Below, piece by piece: positions 49,831 to 61,505 of a stretch of 64,000 nucleotides of DNA. Position 1 is the stretch's first letter. The number at the start of each line of letters is the position of its first letter. Source of the stretch: Stictocephala bisonia (lineage: Eukaryota > Arthropoda > Insecta > Hemiptera > Membracidae). The stretch lies in contig JAQJVL010000807.1 in assembly GCA_035578905.1 (NCBI GenBank), forward strand, positions 62,001 through 126,000, in the 5' to 3' direction. A program made the position numbers and the translations under genes. The notes beneath the pieces were generated by a model, which did not search any database, had not been told where the DNA came from, and worked only from the letters and a program-made list of their open reading frames with translations.

Positions 49831-50524
49831 TATAATTTGAAACTTTTGTTGTTAAGTATTTTGACTTTGAATAAAACAATTGCAAGCCTAATATAATTAA
49901 ACAGGAAAATTAATTTTGAATTTAAATTTGTATTGTAAAAAACTACCCTTATTCTATATAGGTTTTTTTGTTAATCATATAGTTTTTTGGCTTAACTAGA
50001 ACAATTTTTGACTGATAAAATTTAAGAAAACAAAATGTTCCAACTTTTTCAAAACTACAAATTGATTACACCATTAATAGTTTTGAATTAATTAAGAAAT
50101 GCTCTTTTTAAACACACGTACAAATTATCTATTGCAACCAGATTCAATAACTTGTTATAAGCATACTATTTATTTTTATCTTATAAATGTGATTTACCAT
50201 ATAAGTACCTTAAATCAGTTTCATGGGTAAATTACCATTGCTTTGAAACTTAGTTACATAAGGCATTGCATCCTTGTTATCCTTACAAAAATATATGTTT
50301 TCTTTTACTCTCAAAACTATCCTATTTATTGCACATAAAACATGTTTGAACGTATCCATAAGAAGCACAGCTTCCCCTAAAAGTCTAAATTTGAAAACGT
50401 CATAGCTATTAAAATTCATTAAACTTTGAGGTCATTAAATCAGTAAGTAATTCTGTGTCCTTATTTAAGTATGTAACGGAGTAAATTAATTAACCTTTTA
50501 ATTAGTTTGTTAGTCTAGTACTAA
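49831..50524. other. AT-rich non-coding stretch
   Basis: No gene recognised. A 69-codon minus-strand frame at 50210-50419 has no recognisable similarity. Confidence 0.5.
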
Positions 50525-50935
50525 AATCATTTGAGGATTAGTTCGTAATGAGTGGTTTGAGTGCCTTCAAATGCCATTTCAACATTCTCGACGTATATCG
50601 CAGGGTACTAGAATGGTAAGTTTGTGCCTGGTTGTAAACCACTTGTATCTTACACTGTGAGTAGTTTAAGTAGCTTCAAATTGTATTTCAACATTCTCGA
50701 CGTATATCACAGGGTACTAGAATGGTAAGTTTGTGCCTGGTTATAAACCACTTGTATCTTACATCGTCAGTAGTTTGTGGCCTCAAATAGGACTTTATCA
50801 TTCTAGAAATATAATAAATGGTAAATCATACTACAAAGCTGTACTTGGCTGGTACGTCTGGGCCTGGTTGTAAACCACTTTTATTTTAGTTCGTGACGAG
50901 CAGTTTAAAGAGGCTTTAAATAACATTGCAATGTA
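50525..50935. repeat. Three-copy tandem repeat of 109-127 bp
   Basis: AACATTCTCGACGTATATC lies at 50581 and 50690, and GCCTGGTTGTAAACCACTT or a near form follows in three copies (50626, 50735, 50862). Copies 1 and 2 are nearly identical with a 109-bp period; copy 3 is longer and more diverged. Confidence 0.9.
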
Positions 50936-50939
50936 GACA

Positions 50940-53900
50940 TAAAAATCCATTGTAGTATCTTTAACACAATTTATACGATACATAATATAAAAAGATACAT
51001 TTTTATTTTATTTTCAATAATAATTTACAATCTATACTGTCCATTGAAAATTATTTACTTAAATCAATCAGTTTATTTATTATTATATATACTTTTATAT
51101 TAGCACATATTGAATAATTATACTTGCTAGTATAAGTATATTTAATAAGGATTTTATAATAGGTGATGGTAAAGACTAATAGTCATATTTTTAAAGAGGA
51201 TTCCTATTGTGATTAACACAAATAATCAGTGATATTTAATAGTATTATGTATGTAAACATTTAAAATATTCGCATTTAAAATTCTCAAGACGTTGAGTTT
51301 ATTCTCCGTTATCCACACCATTGGATCTGTACACCTATAATTGCTTCTAGACAGTCTAGATCTTACAGGAGGCTGTCTCGAATAAAAGTCTTTATCATAA
51401 AAAATCAGTTTAAGGTTTTCTATAAACAGCCAATATTGGTACCTCCTATCAAGGAATCGATTGCTAATTTTGATAGTTTTATCTATCGATTTGGGTTTTA
51501 TAAAAAATATCAGTATTTTTACAATATTAAATTACAGCATAATTAATTTCCCATTCTGATATATGAAAAGTATTACAAGTTTTAAAAAAGTGTTTAACTA
51601 CACAAATCAATTCATTGTGTCAGAGTAAAAAAGTAAATAGCCCATATTTAATAAGCTTAGTTTTAATATGTTTTTAGTTAAATACAAAACTGAATAAAGT
51701 ATGTCTAAATGATTATTTGGTAGAATTAACATACGGTTTTTCAAATCCATATTTGGTGCACAATTTTTAGATGAACAGCACTACTTAATTATGAGAAGCC
51801 TAAAATTTATAAACGTGTAAACACGTAAAACAGGAACCATATAATGCACATGTCCAATATACCATTGATAATATAGATTATTTAGGTCTTTATGACAACT
51901 TAATTTATTTGAAGGATTTATTAATAAAAAGTAGTAAAAGATAAGGATGTACCTGACTGTTACTAAGTATTTTTGTTACCTCTTTTTCTTACTGATTTTA
52001 TGATATTGAAATTGTTAATAGTGTTGCTATACAATGAACACGTTTTTATTTGTATATAACTTTAGTTATATTAAAAGTTGTTTTAGTATAGTTACATCAA
52101 CTATCATAAATAAGTTACGTTTATAATTTATTTTAATTATTTATTGCACAAAATCAGTACAACATTTATAGCATACGTCAATAAACTGGCTGTATGTAAC
52201 TTATTATTTTATCAGGCATTGTAATTATATTATGCTGATAATAATATAGGATATGTACTATATATTTCTATTTATTATTATTTTATTTTATTATTTTAAT
52301 AAAACTATTTTATTACAATTGTTGAACATCGTTTTGTGGTATTTGAAACATTTATATTTGTAGGAATTATTCTCTAATATGATTTCGGTAGAGTAATTGT
52401 CACTATGGAACGTTTATATATGTTCGTAATTATTAAATTGGCTTTAAGGGGGAAAATCTATATTGTATACTTGGTGGGAAAACTGTATAAAATAAAAATA
52501 TTTATAAGCTTTCTCTTTTAATGTTTCCTATTTTATATAAAGTGTGCCTTAATTAAACCATAAAATATTAATTAATAATAATATTATTACGTGTTATTTT
52601 AAACGCAAAAATTAATTTTTTTTAAAATGTATTCTTACAATAATAATTAAACATTTCATTAGATTATAGCTAGATAGATGTTAAATATAACAATTTTAAA
52701 ATATCTCAGAAGAATTGTAATAAAAGCTGCGTAAACCAGAGAAAAATATTTACCGTTTGACAGGTTCCAATATAAAAAGTCACGACGAAGCAGGAATACA
52801 AAATGTAGAGATTGTTAAACGAGCAGAAAATCAATGACTTCAAGGAGTGTAATGAAACAAAGCCTGGAGGTTTTTTAAAGAAATTGTTTGTACGATGTTT
52901 AAATTAAAATAACACTCTTACAAATGATATTGCTTTATGGTGAAACGTTTGGTTATTTCCTATGACTTATAAGGCAAAATAACAAATATTAAATAATTAT
53001 TATTTCAAACAAATATTCACGTTTAAATGATACATTTTTACGTCTTATGTAGAATAATTGTCCCTCCATAAGTGATTGTATGTATTCTTAATATTTATTC
53101 TGGAATAGCTATCAACAATAAATAAATATATATTTATTTTGTAACACCAATTAACCGACTTCCATTAAAAAATAAATAATGATAATTTAATAAAAGAGTC
53201 AACTATAATGTAAGAATGACAAATATCATAAATATTAAACATATGTTTATACAAAAACAGAATTTAAGTAACTCAGACAGTATATTGGAACAAAGATTTT
53301 AACTTCTATCTCAAACTAAAGTACAAAAACCAATAAACCACAAGTATAAACATATAAAGCAGACTGCACATGAGCTCCGGGAAACGTATTCTGATATTAG
53401 ACTTCGAGACGTGTTTATATTGAAAACCAACATTGTTTTATCAAAGTTAACTTTATTTCTCTCTCATATATTTTTCTTTTGTTTGTATCCTATAGTAATG
53501 TTATATTGATAAGTATTACTATATTAAACAAATTAAAGATGGTAAGAAAACTATTTATAGCTCTATTTATAAAATAGTTGAAATAGATATTGAAATTTTT
53601 ATATATGCCATAATTTTACAGTTTTTTTATTATTTAATAAAACTGTATTATTGTTCTGAAAATGTTAAATAATTTTATTATGATACCAGATTTTAATTAC
53701 ATTTTGTATAATTAATTTGAGAAATTATATACATGTATAACACTCCATCCTAGGTTGTAAAAAGTTTGGTGTAAAAATAATACTTCATAATATGATAAAG
53801 TTGTGTCAGTTCTTTACTTCAATTTCTTCGTCAAATAATTATGAAAACATCTTTACCTCGTTAATAAATACAAATAAATGAAATAACGTACCCACTAACC

Positions 53901-55091
53901 TATATATTTCTTTCAATCGTCCCTGGTATCATTTCACTAGAGTTACAAAATTGTAGACCTATGTAGTCCTCATATAACAGCATAACCTCACTTTTGGAGT
54001 AACTATAGGTTTTAGGAGAACCGAAAATACATCTGGCTATTTAGGAGAGCATGTGAGCACAATTAATTATGTTTTAAGTTTATCAAAAACCCTTTGGTAG
54101 TTAATTTCTGTACCTATTATATGATCATGAAAAGATGAACTCGTACTGGAATTAAATTAAAGATAGTATGTCTGTTGGGAGCATGGGTAAATTAGGAAAG
54201 GCAAGCTTCATATATCTCCCAACCTCTAAACATAATTTGTTTTGTTAAATGTCTATAATGTAGTGATATTTAAGGTTTGATAAATATACATTAACTCAGA
54301 AGCATCTATAAAGCTATTAAGATCATCAATTACTCTCATAACTAAATTCATCAACTTTAAAATATTTTCCATCCATATAATAATACTTTATTAAGTGCCA
54401 AAGTAATTAAATTTAAATTATTTGTTTTATTTCACTGAACCATATCTTACTATTTTAATGACCTGTTTTTTTTCGGTCAGCCCATATAGTTTAAAATGAA
54501 TTATCAATCAATCTATCAATACGTAGTGGTGACTGCCAGATGCAACAATTTTACAAAGTTCTTCATCCAATTAATGTATAAAATTGTCATACCATAGCTC
54601 TTCTTCAGTTTGATCACTTATTGGAAATATACTATTATTGATAAGTGAATTTATGAATGATGATCTGTTTTTACATAATGTTTCATTAATGATTACGACT
54701 GTACATTTATGTAGAAAAAAAAACTATAGAATATGGTTTAAATAATTTTCATCCCAGCACTATTTTGGGATAGTTCATGAATTGAAAGGTATTCACTTAG
54801 GAAGTTGTTCTTGTCACAAACACTTTGACAATGACTCATCTTAGTAACTTTGTGATCATTTTCAAAATGCTATCCATGCTTTAAACAATCTGGTTAGTTA
54901 TCAAATAAATCTCCACAGAAATATCATTGAGCAAAATTTTTTTACAATCGAATTTTATTCCTATTTAATCTTGATTACGTAATAAATAATACAGATAGAG
55001 GTAAAGGTAAATATTATCATAAATAAGATAGCATAAGAAAGTTTAGCATTTGTTTATAAATAATATCAGCCAGTCTACAGCAATGGTCACT
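50940..55091. other. AT-rich non-coding stretch
   Basis: No gene recognised over about 4.1 kb. A GC-richer patch at 52720-52880 has no open frame of note. Confidence 0.5.
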
Positions 55092-55102
55092 TTTTAAAAG
55101 TC
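55092..55102. repeat. Target-site duplication TTTTAAAAGTC (3' side of LINE)
   Basis: Identical to 55906-55916 on the other side of the LINE insertion. Confidence 0.85.
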
Positions 55103-55905
55103 TTACTTACTTACTTACTCTTACTCCCATGGCCACACATATCTAAGAAGATATTTGGCCGCACCAACAAAGTCCCTCCATCTGTCTCTATCCTCCGCGT
55201 CTTCCTCAGTCACTCCCAATCGCTCCAGGTCTCCCTTCACTTGTTTCCACCACTTTTGCCGTGGTCTTCCTCTCGGTCTTCTTCCTTCGGGATTCCTCAT
55301 TATAACTTGTTTCAAATTATGATTCTCCTCTCTTCTTAAAACATGTCCAGCCCATCTAATCCTTCTGAATTTAAATTCACAAACTACATCCGGGTCCCTG
55401 TAAAGTTCTCTCAACTCCCTGTTGTGTCTCCTTCTCCACTCTCCTTCTTCAAAAATTGGCCCATAAATTTTTCTGAGGATCTTATTTTCAAAGACAATTA
55501 GTTTCCTTTCTTCTTTTTTATTGATTTTCCATGTTTCAGCTCCATAGAGCAATACTGGACTGATGATTGTTTTATATATTCGAATTTTGGTTGTTTGGGA
55601 CAGTAATTTTGAAGACATTAGTTTGTTGCATGCGTAAAAACATCAGTTTGCAAGATTTAGCCTATTTTGTATTTCTATTTCATCTTTGTTTTCTCTAGAT
55701 ATTACAACGCCTAAATATTTAAAAGAATCTACCTTTCAAATTCATGGCCTTCTACTTGGAGAGTGTCTTGAATTATGTTAATTGGATTTCTGGCAAATTG
55801 CATATATTTGATTTTTTCATCATTTACTTTTAGACCTAATTCTTCTGTTTCTTCCATGAATAATTTTGTTAGCAGCCGTACGTCTTCAAAATTTTCTGCT
55901 AAAAA
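55103..55905 (-). mobile_element. 5'-truncated LINE insertion bounded by a perfect 11-bp target-site duplication
   Basis: The element is 803 bp. Its 3' end on the minus strand is a short TAAG/GTAA simple-repeat tail directly after the stop codon; its 5' end is cut inside the RT domain. Both sides carry TTTTAAAAGTC. A perfect duplication and a mostly open ORF indicate a younger insertion than the other LINE relics here. Almost no 3' UTR and a simple-repeat tail resemble RTE-type elements, but lineage is not certain. Confidence 0.85.
55121..55905 (-). pseudogene. LINE reverse transcriptase, C-terminal half, one frameshift
   Basis: Reading the minus strand: AENFEDVRLLTKLFMEETEE, LGLKVNDEKIKYMQF, a frameshift at GHEFE/VDSFKYLGVVIS (near 55735), ENKDEIEIQNRLN, then the long intact part SSKLLSQTTKIRIYKTIISP, VLLYGAETW, ENKILRKIYGP, WRRRHNRELRELY, RRIRWAGHVLRRE, GRRPRGRPRQKWW and a terminal ARG/TRP-rich end. 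The LYGAETW, RWAGHV.R and GRP..RW motifs are typical of 'endonuclease-reverse transcriptase' LINE proteins in insects. The YADD region and everything upstream are missing. Confidence 0.85.
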
Positions 55906-55916
55906 TTTTAAAAGTC
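55906..55916. repeat. Target-site duplication TTTTAAAAGTC (5' side of LINE)
   Basis: Pairs with 55092-55102. Confidence 0.85.
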
Positions 55917-57104
55917 GGATCTTCTAAATGACTTATAGTTTAATGAAACGTATTAGCCATTTCTAATGGCACTAGTTTCTCTTACCTCACTAAAAAAGAG
56001 TTATAAAACGTAAGGAATCTTAAAATTAGTTAGAAAAAACAATGAAAATGTAAATTAAATAATTAGAAGCAATATTATCACCATTATTATTTACTTAACT
56101 GTTCAAAGAGTCAAATGATAAGGAATTGTGATTTTGTTTGATTTTATTTATAAAATAATTTACTATAATAAAAGCTTTTAAAATAGTCTTACAAGGAATA
56201 ATTTGTTATTCAATGTAACTTCTTACGTAAAACTATCATTTTTAGAACTAGAATCAGATTTCAAGCCCGATATAGACCTTATTTAGTGAAATATGGCCAA
56301 CAACCCTCCAGAATACTGATAGAGTCGAGGGGAGGGATTTGGTCGATATAAGGATTTGGGAAGTAGGGTGGCGATGATGTTATTAGTATATTTATGTATT
56401 TATGAGCTCCATCATATACTATTGATTTTAAATGATTTATTGTAATTAATTTCAATTTTAAGAATAAAATGATAAGAAATATTTGTATCTTAAATTGAGC
56501 TCTAAATATATATTAACATATTTACGGTTTATCTTTATGTTGGTTCAGTTTATATGAAATCTAAGTCCTTGAAATATAAAGGATATTACTATAAAGGACA
56601 TATTTGTGTATTATTAGTAACACTTCAATTAATTAAAATACTATTCTAAGTACACACCCTTAAATTTTAGCACTGATTCTATGCAGCTATAAAATATCAT
56701 AAAGTTAAAATTTCATATTCAACGTTATAAATATTCGGATTATGATAATTTAAGATAATCTTAATTATGGATGATTACGCATTTTAACAAATATTTCTAT
56801 ATTCTACTCTATTTATGGACAAGATGCATTTTATTGTTGATTTGTTCTTTTAACTATGTGGCACAAATATTTGGATAGATGTATATTTTTTAATATTTAT
56901 TGAAATTTGCATTTTATTGTATACTATTTCGATATACTGTATTTAGATTACACATCAAACTAAAATTGTTTTGTTAGAATAATAATGACGTGTACAAATT
57001 TATTGGTGGTAAGTGTAATATTAATTGTATTACCATTTAATTGGTATGTACATGTTCTATTTACGGCATTTTTTTACTAATATAGAATGTTATTATTAAT
57101 TATA
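55917..57104. other. AT-rich non-coding stretch
   Basis: No gene recognised. A G-rich patch at 56310-56385 has no repeat partner that I can see. Confidence 0.5.
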
Positions 57105-57426
57105 GTGGACACTACTAGATAAGTCTGGGGAATCCATGTTGCATGATAGTCAAGGTTCAGATGTTGTTTAGGGAATATAAGTGAGTGTCAGGCTTATCAG
57201 CTAGCTGAAACCGAGACCAACACTACGTGGTTCAGATTCCATGTAAAACTATAGGCCCCTTATTTTCCCTCACTATTGTGCTATTAATAAATAGCACTTT
57301 TTGAGGAACAGTCGAACTTAGCTAGTAACAATGACTACACTCGTTCATCTTCCCTCATTACACTCATTCGCACATAATATTGGCCTATATCTTGACGATC
57401 GGCATCGTAATAATGAATAATGAACA
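57105..57426 (+). mobile_element. Dispersed SINE-like repeat, copy 3 (near full length)
   Basis: Starts GTGGACACTACTAGATAAGT, contains GGCTTATCAGCTAGCTG (A-box-like, 57191-57207) and the T-arm-like CGTGGTTCAGATTCCATG at 57226-57243, then GTGCTATTAATAAATAGC, and ends CTTGACGATCGGCATCGTAA then TAATGAATAATGAAC. It is the best copy for defining both ends of the family: the 5' end agrees with copy 2 and the 3' end with copy 1. Confidence 0.8.
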
Positions 57427-57494
57427 AATTATTGAAGATTGTAAATATAAAATATTAAACGATAGGGAGTTTCACTGCATATTAACAAAAATAT

Positions 57495-57815
57495 TTAAAC
57501 ATTTAACTAATCTTAGTTAACTATTTGTAAATATTTAACTAATCTTCGTTTAATATTTGTAAATATTTAACTAATCTTAGTTAAGAGTTTGTAAATATTT
57601 TACTAATCTTAGTTAACAAATTGTAAATATTTTACTAATCTTAGTTAAGTATTTGTAAATATTTAACTAATCTTAGTTAAGAATATGTAAATATTTTACT
57701 AATCTTAGTTAAGTATTTGTAAATATTTAACTAATCTTTGTTAAGAATTTCTAAATATTTTACTAATCTTAGTTAAGTATTTGTAAATATTTAACTAATC
57801 TTAGTTAAATATTTG
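57495..57815. repeat. 32-bp satellite, ten copies in exact register, each with a palindrome
   Basis: TAATC(T/C)T starts at 57508, 57540, 57572, 57604, 57636, 57668, 57700, 57732, 57764 and 57796, always 32 bp apart with no indel. Each unit contains TTAACTAATCTTAGTTAA, an 8-bp perfect inverted repeat with a 2-base centre, separated by a GTAAATATT spacer. Several units swap TTTAACT for TTTTACT, alternating in part of the array. Confidence 0.95.
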
Positions 57816-60499
57816 TAGTGGGTCCAAACCTATATAATACGTTTTTAAACAAAATTTCAACTTTTCTTATTTATAGATAACATATTTACCGTACTGAAAT
57901 ATTTCATAAATAAATGGAAACAAAAATGTTTTTAAAAAGTTTATAAAAATTGGCTTTATAAATGTGAAGGCAAGTAAAACATTCATCCAAATTTTCTGAA
58001 AAAAAACTCTCAAAAAAGGCAAGAGTTTTTTTTTTTTTTTCATGTAATATGAAAATAATGTGCATATGGTGAAATTAGAAGCATTGAGACACAATTGATT
58101 TCTAACACACGTTTAAATGTGAATTGGGTTATTTATTTATTTTATGCTCTATAGTTAGATTTTATTTTGTTTATATATTATACTTTTCATGATGGAATCC
58201 CTAATTAGGCATAAACCTTGGGCACTCTGTTTCACTCAATTCGGAGGAAAAGACAGTTTTTCCATATTTTAAGGTTTTGTATGTATGTAGCAAAATGATT
58301 TTTAACACTGTTTTTTTAATAAAACCAGAACTATGCTTCATATATATTTCTGATTTGTTTGGCATTTTATTTTGAAAAATAACATAGTAAAACTATTAGT
58401 ATTAATTAACTACAAAACATATAAAAAGATACAGTTTTACAACAAGTGTTAGTACATAATTATTCGTGTATTTTTTATTTGTTTACTCGGAAAAGAGATA
58501 AATTATGAAAACATAATACTAGGGCAAATTATATTTTATATGAGCCATTAAATAAAAGTGAGATTAAATCAGGGTCCCTAAACGTCTCCATTCCCGTAAC
58601 ATGATCCAATTAACCCCCCACCCCTATATTAATGGGTCTAATCAAGTTTTAGGGGTATAGGGTCAAATGTAGTCAGTGTAAGCCGATATTTTATTACCAA
58701 TATTTACGACTTAACTGTTTATATTAGTTTATTAATGTGCATTGCTATTTTAATGAGTCATAAAAATGTCATGATGTACAGTATATATTTAATGTTTAAT
58801 TGCCCTTTTAATAAGCATACATGTAAAATAAATATTGTTGTTTTGAAATAAAAAAATACATATTACTTATATAATATCGCAAATATTCATTACTATCGTA
58901 TTAGTACGTAACTAATATAAAAGATCACTAATTGAAGGCCTTCAAACAAATAAAACAATTACACGTTTCTAAAAATTTTTATTGCTAATAGAGTCTTGAA
59001 AATGTTAAATAATCCTTACTGACAATTACAATGCTATGAAGTCTGTAGATGGTGTAATAAAATATGAATACAATTTCCATAACTTCACTAACCACATAAA
59101 ATTGTTTTGTCTTTTCAAATAATATTTTGTAATTTTAAAGGATAAACATTAACCTCAAATTAACTAAGTACTGCATCTTGTAATTGTTTTATAAATCTAT
59201 TTTTAACCAAGTTTCAATTTCCGATGAGGCCAAGAGCATCATAACTTAACAAAGTATACATTTAAGAAGGTTTATTTTCAAAAACTTGTATAAGCTCATT
59301 TATTAAATTAGTTTAAACAAAAAAAGAACAACTGAAGTTGTGTTTTGTTTCTAGTTTTAAACTACAAGAACAACATTATCCAACTCTAAAAACACCTGAA
59401 TGTGTTATTAGTAATGATGACAGGAAATAACTCTTTTATACAGTTATTATTAGTTAAATATTTGTAATACATGTTGTAATATTTCAAAATAGCAAAAATA
59501 TTTTACTACTATCTCATCTAAAGCAGATTAGAATTAAAATTAAATCTAACTTATATCCTTGTTTTGATACTATAATTTATTAATTAACATAAGTATTTAA
59601 CATACCTACGATTTTATAAACACGTATTACACGTCAGACCGACAAAATATAGAGTGAAAATTTATGCCTAAAATATAAATAAGATACCCACACATAAGAA
59701 ATATAAATATGGCTTAATAAAATTTACGAATTACCTTTATCTATAACTAATCTAGTTGTTTAAGTGGTCTGGTTTTTAATTTAAATAAAACATAAGATTA
59801 TGCCAATATAAAAATTTTTTGGGTGTATTTGCTAGTCAAAACCTAACTCTAGAGTAAAATTTTGCAAACGGATTTAAGTTAGAAAATGAAGTTATAACCC
59901 TAATCAAACTTAGAGGATATTTCTTGGCACTTGTAAGATATATTTGATAAGAAAGGATTTCAGGTAGATGTCAAATGATAATATAATATTATTAGCCTCA
60001 CAATGAAAATGATTTCAGTTGTCAAGAGTATCCTTATTTGTTACGATAACTAACCATCTTGTTAGCGTGGCTTTACTAACCCGTAAATAGCTGATAATTG
60101 TTCTATTTTCTGACAGTAAAACTGAAATATATCTACACTATATATTTGAAAGAATTCTAAGTAGATTGGTTAGTTATAAAATAATAATTAAGAACTATCA
60201 GTATTAAGATGTAAAATTAGTCAATTAAAGTTTATAGTTTATCGAAATATAAAAACAAATGCAGCAAATAAACTATTTAAATATTTCATTTAAACTATTT
60301 ATATCATGCACAGTAAATTAAAGTCGTCTTCTTTTAACGTAAAATGTTAATAGGAATATTTTAATGACTGAAAAAGATCAGTTTTATGCTTAAAACTTGT
60401 TGCTGATATTACTGAAAAGTATTAATTAGTTTTAAAAAGATTTATCAGTAAATGTACATGAATGTATGTGTAAATTTCATTTTAGATACAAATATAGTA
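57816..60499. other. AT-rich non-coding stretch
   Basis: No gene recognised. 58590-58680 has C-rich and G-rich runs (AACCCCCCACCCC and TTTTAGGGGTATAGGG) that could pair imperfectly. A 20-T run lies at 58027-58040 and onward. Confidence 0.5.
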
Positions 60500-61050
60500 T
60501 TTTTTCTAAGGTAAAGACCTGCTTACACTGAAATAGTAATAAGTTGAGGCAGTGTGAGTAAAGGGGAGTACAAAAGCTGGTGATTTATTGTCTATTCCAA
60601 GTCCTCTCACGTACTGACGTCTATGTGTATGGCACTTTTACAACATATGTATAATTTACTTACGTAACAGATAACTAATAGAGTTAACAGCAAAAAAAGG
60701 AAGAAAAAGTCTTGATGGAACAGGGAAGTAAAACGCCAGGAGTAAATGGGCTGGTACAAGGCTTGTGATTTACAGTCCATTCCAAGTCCTCTCACGTACT
60801 GAAGTTTATATATATTCCACTTTTACGACATCTGTATAATTTACTTACATAACAGACAACTAACAGAGTTGAAGGCACAACTAATCTAGAACATGTTTTT
60901 ATAAGACAGATAAGTAAAGGCAAATGGAGTATATGGACTGGTTTAAGGATTTTAATTTATAGTTCCAAGTCTAATACAAAACAATGACAGTCTTAAGTCA
61001 TTTGTACAACTTACATACGAATAATATATCTACTTATTATTATAATTTGT
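60500..61050. repeat. Three-copy tandem repeat of about 184 bp
   Basis: CCAAGTCCTCTCACGTACTG starts at 60597 and 60782, with a diverged CCAAGTCTAATAC at 60965 (spacings 185 and 183). Units share a GTAAA-G-GGAGTA-like block, a CACTTTTAC.ACAT.TGTATA block and TTACTTAC.TAACAGA. Copies 1 and 2 are close, the third is eroded. A short minus-strand open frame inside is a by-product. Confidence 0.85.
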
Positions 61051-61249
61051 TAAAGTTATTTTGAAAATGTTTGCACAGATATAACATTTTAAGAGTTAAA
61101 TCTACTTTAAAAAATTAAATCTACTACTTAGAAAAAAAAACTTAAATGAAAGAAAAACAGAAAAAAACACCTAGTTTTTGTTATTATATAACTATGATTT
61201 TATCACATTGTACGTCTGAAATATATTATAAAATTAAAATATCTGTTAC

Positions 61250-61505
61250 ATTATTACATAAAAGACTTCGACACATGATTGTTCGTATTGTAAGGTGAAT
61301 ATGAATTGTGTAGGATAAGTGTAGTCTAGTTACTACCTTAGTATGACTGTTCCTCAGAAAGGGCTATTAAAATAATTATCAATAGCCCATTAGTCAAGTC
61401 AACTAAGGGACCTACAGCTTAACGTGGAATACGAACCACGTCGTATCGGTCTGACTTTAAGCTAATTAACAAGCCAGATTCTCTGTTATCTGATCTACAC
61501 ATCTA
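61250..61505 (-). mobile_element. Dispersed SINE-like repeat, copy 4 (5' end shorter)
   Basis: On the minus strand: CTGGCTTGTTAATTAGC (A-box-like), the hairpin CGTGGTTCGTATTCCACG at 61423-61440, AGCTGTAGGTCCCTTAG, GGGCTATTGATAATTATTTT, CTGAGGAACAGTC and a tail ending TTATGTAATAATGTAA. The first 100 bp seen in copies 2 and 3 are absent, so the homology begins close to the tRNA-like part. Confidence 0.75.

Noticed and set aside
49449..49896. Overlapping plus-strand open frames of 126 and 145 codons
   Set aside because: They translate the GGGT minisatellite; two frames are open at once, as expected from a repeat without stops.
57191..57243. A genuine tRNA gene in the dispersed repeat
   Set aside because: There is an A-box-like segment and a T-arm-like hairpin, but the loop is 8 nt and I could not pair an acceptor stem; a tRNA-derived or tRNA-mimicking repeat is more likely.
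57495..57815. CRISPR-like appearance of regularly spaced 32-bp palindromic repeats
   Set aside because: There are no unique spacers; the whole 32-bp unit repeats. The setting is an animal nuclear genome with no cas genes.
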